A DNA stretch of 5,572 nt, from positions 1 through 5,572 of the forward strand of contig PSRN01000195.1 of the NCBI GenBank assembly GCA_003176075.1, given 5' to 3'. The DNA is from Bdellovibrio sp. Its GTDB lineage: Bacteria; Bdellovibrionota; Bdellovibrionia; Bdellovibrionales; Bdellovibrionaceae. This document shows positions 1 through 4,829 of the stretch, piece by piece (position 1 is the first letter of the stretch; each line of letters begins with the position of its first letter). The translations under genes were made by a program, and so were the position numbers. The notes below the pieces were generated by a model. It was not told where the DNA came from. It did not search any database and was given only the letters and a program-made list of their open reading frames with translations.

Positions 1-1
1 T

Positions 2-520
2 TACGATCGTCAAATGAATGTGTACAAATATTTGCCGGACTTGGCGTCAGGAAACGTCGGTATCGGGACGAAGTCGCCCACGTCGGCCTTGCAGGTCAAC
101 GGCACGGTAGCGGCGACCGTCTTCAGTGGCAGTGGCGCCAGTTTGACGAATATACCGTCGGGCGCCCTTCCAACCAATAACCGGGTGGGCTCGATTGGTT
201 ATGTTTTCGACGGTGCCGGATCGGTGCTTTCCACGGGTCGACTCGCCTACTACACAGTGCCGTTTGCCTGCACGACATCAGCTTGGAATATCACTGTGGA
301 TACAGGAACAGCCACTGTGGATCTTTGGAAGGTCACCACAGGGACAGCAATACCGACGGTTGCGAACACCATCCCCGGATCCGCGATGCCAGCCATCTCC
401 AGTGGCACGGCGATTCATTCAACGACATTAACCAGCTGGATCACCACCGTGAACGCAAACGACATTTTCGGGTTTTATCTGAACGCCGTGGCCAGCGCGA
501 AGGGTTATCCAATTCTTTAG
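2..520 (+). CDS. phage tail-fibre-like / surface repeat protein, C-terminal part (5' end outside window)
   Basis: The frame is open from the window edge, so the ATG at 14 is probably internal. The protein begins with a GNVGIGT-K-SP-SALQVNGTV-A-VFSGSGASLTNI block (about residues 13-47 from the ATG). This motif is typical of phage tail-fibre-like and exported fibre proteins, where it often precedes a receptor-binding or chaperone domain. A beta-rich domain follows (residues about 58-160: IGYVFDGAGSVLSTG, YYTVPF, WNITVDTGTATVDLWKV, GSAMPAISSGT, TLTSWITTVNANDIFGF). From memory this resembles the small C-terminal domain of phage fibre proteins of unknown function. Such domains usually end with one more hydrophobic strand after the FGF-L segment. 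Here the protein stops early with KGYPIL, so the last strand seems lost. Skipping one base in GGG (502-504) would give an ending KVIQFFSSSKVKCS with a stop at 543-545. No signal peptide can be assessed. The family call is fairly sure; the function is inferred. Confidence 0.6.
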   Translation, partial: YDRQMNVYKYLPDLASGNVGIGTKSPTSALQVNGTVAATVFSGSGASLTNIPSGALPTNNRVGSIGYVFDGAGSVLSTGRLAYYTVPFACTTSAWNITVDTGTATVDLWKVTTGTAIPTVANTIPGSAMPAISSGTAIHSTTLTSWITTVNANDIFGFYLNAVASAKGYPIL

Positions 521-563
521 TAGTTCTAAAGTGAAATGCTCTTAATTTTCTCATGCACTTTCA

Positions 564-600
564 TTGACTAATTTAGTCTCTCATTGAATAATGGCCAAGT
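564..600 (+). promoter_or_regulatory. sigma70-type promoter of DUF4143 copy A, probably leaderless
   Basis: TTGACT (564-569), a 17-bp spacer and AATAAT (587-592) match the consensus at 5/6 in each box. Only 8 bp (593-600) separate the -10 box from the ATG at 601. Transcription would therefore start at or beside the start codon, and there is no Shine-Dalgarno sequence. A perfect dyad GACTAA-T-TTAGTC (566-578) overlaps the -35 box and spacer and could bind a repressor. Outer half-sites TTGACTA (564-570) and TGGCCAA (592-598) lie at the same spacing as those upstream of copy B on the other strand. The promoter is read from sequence only; the regulator is unknown. Confidence 0.6.
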
Positions 601-1791
601 ATGTGGATTAAAAGAGATTTTGAATATTTCTTAAGCTCTTTGAGGCAGGAAAAGGCTCACCCTGTCAAGGTGCTAAAGGGACCGAGACAGGTGGGAAAGA
701 CCTCTTTGCTGGAGCATGGCGGAAAATACTTGATCGTGCAGCTGGACGACTTTCAAACCCGGCAACGCGCTCAGGAAAATCCTCGGTTGTTCCTGGATCA
801 ATTTGCGCAGCCGATCGTCCTCGACGAGGCAACCTTGGCGCCAGAGCTGTTCCCGGAATTGAAGCGCAGAGTAGATGACTTTCGAAGCAAGAAAAGAAGA
901 AACCTCGAGTCGAAAGAGATCGACATTTGGATTACAGGATCAAATCAAACATTGCTTGATCGAGCGGTACAGGAATCTCTGGCGGGTCGAGCAAGTTATT
1001 TTGATCTGAATACGCTATCGGTGCACGAAATTGGCGAATTGAATTTATCCAAGATTATGCTGAAGGGAGGATGGCCTGAACTTCATGCCAATCCCGAAAT
1101 GCCGCCAACCCGCTATATCAATGAACTGATATCAACCTTCATTGAAAAAGACATCGTCGCTGCGGCAGGAATCGAGAGAAGAGCCGCGTTTGTAAAAACG
1201 ACCGCTCTTGCCGCCGGCCGCATTGGCCAGCTCTTCAACGCCTCTGACATCGCGAAAAACGTTGGTGTTGAGACCTCGACCGTTCAATCTTGGATTGCAA
1301 AACTTCAGCAGAACGCGATTGTACGCGTGCTTCTGCCCTATTTCACAAATCTCAATCAAAGACTGATCAAAACGCCTAAGATTTATTTTGAGGATGTTGG
1401 GCTTGCCAGTCGCCTTCAGGGATGGACAGAATACAACCCGCTTTTCACCAGCCCTCTTTTCGGTCACCTACTGGAAAATATCGGACTGATCGAGATTAGC
1501 CGTTTTTTCTCAAATCGCGGCGAGGTCTCCGATGTCTATTTTCTTCGCTCCAAAGAAAAGGTGGAGATCGACTTTCTGGTTCGCCTGCCGAACAATCGAT
1601 GGTTGGCGGCGGAAATGAAGTCTACTCCCGTCGACTTCACAAGACAGCAGATCGATTTGCTGAGAAGCCTTAGCTTGAACGTCGTGGCAAACTGGGTGAT
1701 AGCACCAACTTCGGAATCATTCGAATTTGAAAAATCTCGCGTGGTCCCACTCCTCGCCGTTCATAAAGAATTGGCTCAACTTTGTTCCTGA
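601..1791 (+). CDS. AAA-type ATPase with DUF4143 C-terminal domain (copy A, intact)
   Basis: 396 residues, a normal length for AAA_14/DUF4143 ATP-binding proteins, whose cellular role is mostly unknown. Walker A is GPRQVGKTS (27-35), Walker B is PIVLDEA (71-77; many relatives have IDEIQ), and a sensor-like TGSN lies at 112-115. The family stretch GGWPEL (156-161) is followed by STFIEKDI (178-185). A winged-helix-like segment spans about 205-243 (LFNASDIAKNVGVETSTVQSWIAKL), then NLNQRLIKTPKIYFEDVGLASRLQG (250-274). The C-terminus has a PD-(D/E)XK-like signature: E322-I-D324-F followed by AEMK (337-340), with acidic and lysine residues all present, so a nuclease-like fold is possible; catalysis is not shown. 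The ATG is chosen because copy B starts with the same MWI-RDF and both share the promoter layout. It ends 14 bp before the stop of copy B, which faces it. Likely accessory or defence cargo, by inference. Confidence 0.85.
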   Translation: MWIKRDFEYFLSSLRQEKAHPVKVLKGPRQVGKTSLLEHGGKYLIVQLDDFQTRQRAQENPRLFLDQFAQPIVLDEATLAPELFPELKRRVDDFRSKKRRNLESKEIDIWITGSNQTLLDRAVQESLAGRASYFDLNTLSVHEIGELNLSKIMLKGGWPELHANPEMPPTRYINELISTFIEKDIVAAAGIERRAAFVKTTALAAGRIGQLFNASDIAKNVGVETSTVQSWIAKLQQNAIVRVLLPYFTNLNQRLIKTPKIYFEDVGLASRLQGWTEYNPLFTSPLFGHLLENIGLIEISRFFSNRGEVSDVYFLRSKEKVEIDFLVRLPNNRWLAAEMKSTPVDFTRQQIDLLRSLSLNVVANWVIAPTSESFEFEKSRVVPLLAVHKELAQLCS

Positions 1792-1805
1792 CGTACGGTC
1801 AGCCC

Positions 1806-2896
1806 TTATTTTTTTGTCGCAGCCAAAGCTGGAGGTACTGGGATTTCGCCTCCTTTTGCGGATCCAAGCTTGATTTGCGCAAGAGTCATTCCCTTTTCAG
1901 ATTCCACAACCAGATCAATTTCTTCCTTTTCCTTGGTGCGCCAAAAATGCAAATCCCAGTTCTTCCCAAAATGATCCCTGGTCTTAATGGCCTCAGCGAC
2001 CACCAAGCTCTCAAATAAATGTCCGGCCTGAGGAGAACTCAAAATAGTGTCCTTCTCCTGATGAGCCTGCAAACGAACGCCAATGCCAGTATCCATAAAA
2101 TAGGCCTTAGGCATCTTGATTAAGCGTTTGTTCAAATTCGAGTGATAGGGTTTGAAAATGTAAACAATCCCGTTGTGCTCCAAGAGTGAGACCCAATCCT
2201 TTACAGATTTTCCGGTGACGCCGGCATCACTCCCGATGGATTCAAAATTGAGCAATTCTCCCACGCGAGCGGCGAGCAGGCGGAGTGTCGCGGAAAAGGC
2301 GGACAGCTTTTCGATTCCGGCTGTTCGTGCGATATCCTTTTCAATAAAGGTTGAGTAGTAATCATTGATAAATGAAATCGCGTTAAGTTCCGGCCGAACC
2401 CACAGCTCCGGGAATCCACCACGGAAAAGAATTTCCTTGAGATCAATTTTCGAATCGAGACTCCAGATCTCATGAACAGATAGACCGTGAATGCGGAATA
2501 TACTGATCCGACCCGCCAGGGTTTCGCGCAATGCGCGATCGATTTCAGTTTGATTCGATCCGGTCAAACGGTATGCCGCCGGCATCGTCGCGATATTGGC
2601 TTCAAGCCGATCCCGGCGCTGTTGATCAATATTTTTTTAATTGAAAAGAGCAGCTCCGGGGCCCTTTGAATTTCATCGATCAGGGTGAGAAGTGAAAGCT
2701 GTGAAGTCACGAATTCAGGGTCCTGGGCGGCTCGACTCTGCTCATTAGGGTCATCAAGGAAGATCTTTGAGCGCGGAACCGGAGTCATTTTTAGCAGCAT
2801 CGAACTCTTGCCGATTTGGCGTGGTCCCCGCAGCAATACGGCTTCAAGACTCTGATTTGGATCCCAATTATCTAAAAAATCCCTGTTAATCCACAT
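1806..2896 (-). pseudogene. AAA-type ATPase with DUF4143 domain (copy B), broken by a -1 frameshift
   Basis: Paralogue of copy A, clearly diverged. The N-terminal piece starts with ATG at 2896 (MWINRDF) and carries Walker A GPRQIGKSS (24-32) and Walker B LTLIDEIQRAPEL (70-82). The frame fails in an A7 run (T7 on the plus strand, 2632-2638): read straight it ends at a TGA near 2564. Rereading one A continues as KKNIDQQRRDRLEANIAT into AYRLTGSNQ, giving 363 residues to the TAA at 1806-1808. The rest holds RGGFPELW, STFIEKDIARTAGIE, NLNKRLIKMPKAYFMDTG and EEIDLVV. The PD-(D/E)XK-like site is altered: copy A has AEMK, here AQIK (Q341, K343). The C-terminus is also about 36 residues shorter after this point than in copy A and ends in AATKK. 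The break may be a real mutation, a sequencing indel, or slippage on A7. Both halves otherwise keep family-conserved residues, so the lesion is recent or artefactual. Confidence 0.8.
2632..2638 (-). other. A7 homopolymer at the copy B frameshift point
   Basis: On the minus strand, ATT AAA AAA ATA is the frame as written, while the conserved protein needs ATT AAA AAA AAT ATT. An eighth A, or a -1 slip on the second AAA codon, restores one frame. The base before the run is T, so the classical X-XXY-YYZ tandem-slip heptamer is not satisfied in frame. Single-tRNA slippage or polymerase slippage remains possible. I see no strong stem-loop directly downstream. Confidence 0.7.
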
Positions 2897-2898
2897 AC

Positions 2899-2933
2899 TT
2901 GACCATAATGAATCATTGATTCAATTTGGTCAA
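2899..2933 (-). promoter_or_regulatory. palindromic operator/promoter of DUF4143 copy B, probably leaderless
   Basis: Reading the minus strand, TTGACC (2933-2928), a 17-bp spacer and CATTAT (2910-2905) form a promoter with 8 bp to the ATG at 2896, the same geometry as copy A. The whole segment is a 35-bp near-perfect palindrome centred on 2916. The outer arms are TTGACCA (2899-2905) and TGGTCAA (2927-2933); the inner arms are TGAATC (2909-2914) and GATTCA (2918-2923). Fifteen of 17 symmetric pairs match; the exceptions are 2906/2926 and 2908/2924. It covers both promoter boxes, as expected for a dimeric repressor, possibly the winged-helix-containing ATPase itself. It is less likely to be a terminator because no T-tract follows. 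Confidence 0.6.
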
Positions 2934-2945
2934 TCGAATTTTTGC

Positions 2946-3017
2946 AACGTCGGTGTGGGTACAACCAGTCCCAGTGCAATACTTGATGTCGCTGGTCCCG
3001 TTGATGAATCAAAATAA
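2946..3017 (+). pseudogene. remnant of a GNVGxGT tail-fibre-like gene
   Basis: The frame from 2946 to the TAA at 3015-3017 encodes NVGVGTTSPSAILDVAGPV followed by DESK. This is the same family motif as NVGIGTKSPTSALQVNGTV encoded from position 53 on the same strand. The motif normally opens a fibre domain, yet here it stops after 23 residues, and no start codon or family sequence precedes it: the upstream bases belong to the copy B promoter. It is best read as a leftover of a second or interrupted fibre gene. The abrupt change near 2940-2945 probably marks one edge of the DUF4143 cassette pair. Confidence 0.6.
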
Positions 3018-3044
3018 GCCACAATATGGCGGCATTGATTGCAT

Positions 3045-3069
3045 AAAGCGACAGTTTATGTCGTTTTTT
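3045..3069 (+). terminator. probable Rho-independent terminator
   Basis: The stem CGACA (3049-3053) and TGTCG (3059-3063) with loop GTTTA can be extended outward by a G-U pair and three A-T pairs (AAAG at 3045-3048 with TTTT at 3064-3067). A run of six T (3064-3069) follows, then AATTTT. It lies 28 bp after the stop of the fibre remnant and before the abiE promoter. It may be the old terminator of the fibre gene, and it shields abiE from upstream transcription. The stem is short and rather weak. Confidence 0.5.
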
Positions 3070-3076
3070 AATTTTG

Positions 3077-3123
3077 TTACATTTGCATAATGTACTGATA
3101 TTTGGTACTTTATGACAATATAA
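3077..3123 (+). promoter_or_regulatory. dyad-symmetric abiE operator and promoter region
   Basis: The inverted repeat CATAATGTAC (3086-3095) and GTACTTTATG (3105-3114) matches at 9 of 10 pairs around a 9-bp centre. Symmetry about position 3100 goes further (TTA at 3077-3079 with TAA at 3121-3123, ATT at 3081-3083 with AAT at 3117-3119). Characterised AbiEi antitoxins repress their own operon by binding inverted repeats in the promoter, so this is the likely operator. A possible promoter is TTGTTA (3074-3079), 17 bp, GATATT (3097-3102), with weak 4/6 matches, giving a leader of about 17 nt. TATAAT at 3119-3124 sits too close to the ATG at 3126 to serve it. Confidence 0.5.
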
Positions 3124-3125
3124 TT

Positions 3126-3947
3126 ATGAAAGCCAAGACCTCTCGCCTTAGCGAATTTATAGAAACGCTACAAGACAAAGGGTGCCTGACCTTTACTAAG
3201 GTCGACGCACAAAAGGTCCTTCCGCTTTCCCAGATAGCCTTCAACCGCGCGGCGGAGCGACTCATTGGAAAGAGACGATTGATTCACCCTTCTCGTGGAT
3301 TTTTTGTGATCGTTCCCGCTGAATTCAGATCGGCGGGCGCACCGCCTGTGTCGTGGTTTATCAATGACCTCATGAAATTCCAGGGGCAGCCCTATTACGT
3401 GGGGCTTTTGTCCGCCGCTGCATATTTTGGTGCTGCCCACCAGTCACCTCAAGAATATCAGGTAGTGACGAACCGTCCCCTTCGCCCGATTCGAGCCGGA
3501 CGAGCCAAGATCAATTTTCTCACTAAGAAATGGCTGGAACGCACGCAGATTCAAGCAATTCGCACCCCGTTTGGTGACATCCAAGTGTCGACACCCGAGG
3601 CGACGGCGTTTGATCTACTTCAATACGCAAATCGTTCAGGCCATCTCTCCAACGTAGCCACAGTGTTGATTGAGTTAGCCGAAAAGCTCGATCCAATACG
3701 GCTCCGCGCCGCCGCCCAAGCCTCCGGGGAAATTACCGCTGCCCAGCGGGTGGGCTATCTTCTGGATACCTTTGCCACGGACGCAGAAAATGGGAAGCTG
3801 ACCAGGGAGCTTCATTCCTGGCTGGAAAAATGCAATCCGACCTTTACCTATCTCCGCCCTAACTGGAAATCGCCACCGTTTAAGCGGCCCACGAGAAATA
3901 ATAGATGGCGACTCATCATCAATGAATCCGTGGAGCCAGATTTATGA
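3126..3947 (+). CDS. abiEi: type IV toxin-antitoxin AbiEi family antitoxin / transcriptional repressor
   Basis: 273 residues from the ATG at 3126. An in-frame TTG at 3102 would add eight residues but lies inside the operator-like dyad, so the ATG is preferred; neither has a good Shine-Dalgarno. The N-terminal winged helix spans about residues 6-64 (RLSEFIETLQDKGCLTFTKVD, FNRAAERLIGKRRLIHPSRGFFVIVP). The antitoxin domain follows with the family stretches YYVGLLSAAAYFGAAHQSPQEYQVVTNR (90-117), INFLTKKW (129-136), TPFGDIQVSTPEATAFDLL (147-165) and a C-terminal helical part ending NWKSPPFKRP (246-255). AbiEi proteins counteract the AbiEii nucleotidyltransferase without forming a stable complex and repress their own promoter. 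The stop overlaps the AbiEii start as ATGA (3944-3947), pointing to translational coupling. The reading frame is intact. Confidence 0.85.
   Translation: MKAKTSRLSEFIETLQDKGCLTFTKVDAQKVLPLSQIAFNRAAERLIGKRRLIHPSRGFFVIVPAEFRSAGAPPVSWFINDLMKFQGQPYYVGLLSAAAYFGAAHQSPQEYQVVTNRPLRPIRAGRAKINFLTKKWLERTQIQAIRTPFGDIQVSTPEATAFDLLQYANRSGHLSNVATVLIELAEKLDPIRLRAAAQASGEITAAQRVGYLLDTFATDAENGKLTRELHSWLEKCNPTFTYLRPNWKSPPFKRPTRNNRWRLIINESVEPDL
3932..3935 (+). promoter_or_regulatory. ribosome binding site of abiEii
   Basis: GGAG lies inside the end of abiEi, 8 bp before the ATG at 3944. It supports that start and contrasts with the DUF4143 genes, which have no Shine-Dalgarno sequence. Confidence 0.5.
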
Positions 3948-4793
3948 TTCCGCAAAATGCCATTCGTGAGTGGACCCAGTTCGCACCGTGGGCCGAACCG
4001 GCGCAGGTGGAACAGGATTTGATAATCAGCCGAGCCTTGATTCACATCTACAAACGATCCTTTCCTCTCAAAGGCCTTTGCGTTTCGAGGTGGAACGGCT
4101 CTTCAAAAGTTATTCTTGGACGCTCCGCTGAGATATTCTGAAGACATTGATCTTGTTCAACTCCGGCATGGTCCGATTGGATCGGCCTTGGATTCACTCC
4201 GCAAACATCTCGATCCTTGGCTCGGAGAACCGAGAAGGGGCCGCAAAAAGGATAGATTTACTCTTGTTTATCATTACCAATCGGAAACCCCGCCCAGCCA
4301 ACCGATGCGCCTTAAAATTGAGGTGAATACCGGAGAAAATTTTTCGGTGTTCAACCTTGAAAACCGCCATTTTGAAACTCGCAGCCTATGGTTTTCTGGA
4401 AAGGCCAATATCCTCACTTATGCGGTAGAGGAGATCCTTGGTACGAAATTTCGCGCGCTCTACCAAAGAAAGAAAGGGCGTGATTTATTCGATATCGCAA
4501 TGGCGCTTGAACGATTCGCCGGCCTCGATCAGGACAAAGTCGTTCAGTGTTTTCGCCGATATCTCGATCACGAGGGGGCGTCAGTAACCCGGGCGCAGTT
4601 TGAAGCGAACCTTTCCGGAAAAATGAAAGATCCGGCGTTCCTAGAAGACCTTACCCCTTTACTCCGGCCCGATACCCCTGCCGTTCTCTGGGAGACTTCC
4701 GAGGATCGGGTTAGAAAACTGTTGATTGCGCGATTGCCAGGGGCTCCGTGGAAGGGAGACTCCCGCGACAAATCCAAAAAATCCAAAAAGTAG
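3944..4793 (+). pseudogene. abiEii: AbiEii family nucleotidyltransferase toxin, interrupted by a +1 frameshift
   Basis: Reads MIPQNAIREWTQFAPW from 3944 for 36 residues, then the frame breaks at AAA (4052-4054). As written, translation ends at the TGA at 4139-4141. Omitting one A gives IYNDPFLSKAFAFRGGTALQKLFL, the expected AbiEii sequence, and the frame then runs to the TAG at 4791 for 282 residues, a normal family length. Restored motifs are the nucleotidyltransferase GGT signature FRGGTALQK (47-55), the metal-binding D-x-D in YSEDIDL (64-70), the strand LKIEVNTGE (123-131) with E126, and KKGRDLFD (176-183). Studied relatives are GTP-binding or tRNA-modifying nucleotidyltransferases that halt growth, and abort phage infection in AbiE systems. 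The break precedes the active site, so the product as written should be inactive. It ends Lys-rich, 10 bp from the convergent ftsI stop. One extra A may equally be a sequencing error. Confidence 0.85.
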
Positions 4794-4829
4794 GCAACCC
4801 CTTTTACAAAAGCAGCGGATCAACCGCTG
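4786..4829 (-). terminator. possible terminator of ftsI, overlapping the abiEii 3' end
   Basis: On the minus strand a GC-rich hairpin, CAGCGG and CCGCTG with a 5-nt loop (4813-4829), lies in the last codons of ftsI. A weaker AAAAG/CTTTT pair (4805-4801 with 4790-4786) follows, leading into T-rich sequence made by the AbiEii lysine codons. Only 10 bp separate the two stops, so any terminator must sit inside coding sequence. Both stems are short. Confidence 0.25.

Noticed and set aside
1132..1467. 111-codon open frame on the minus strand inside copy A
   Set aside because: It lies fully antisense to a well-supported ATPase, has no recognisable domain, and looks like a shadow frame.
1806..1816. 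A second A7 run at the stop codon of copy B as another frameshift
   Set aside because: Adding one A extends the frame only through non-family sequence antisense to the copy A end, so the TAA at 1806-1808 is accepted.
564..2933. Terminal inverted repeats of an insertion sequence bounding the DUF4143 pair
   Set aside because: The similar ends are explained by related promoters and identical protein N-termini. No transposase, further terminal repeat or clear target duplication is visible.
3102..3125. TTG start eight codons upstream for abiEi
   Set aside because: It sits inside the operator-like dyad and has no ribosome binding site; the ATG at 3126 gives a family-like N-terminus.
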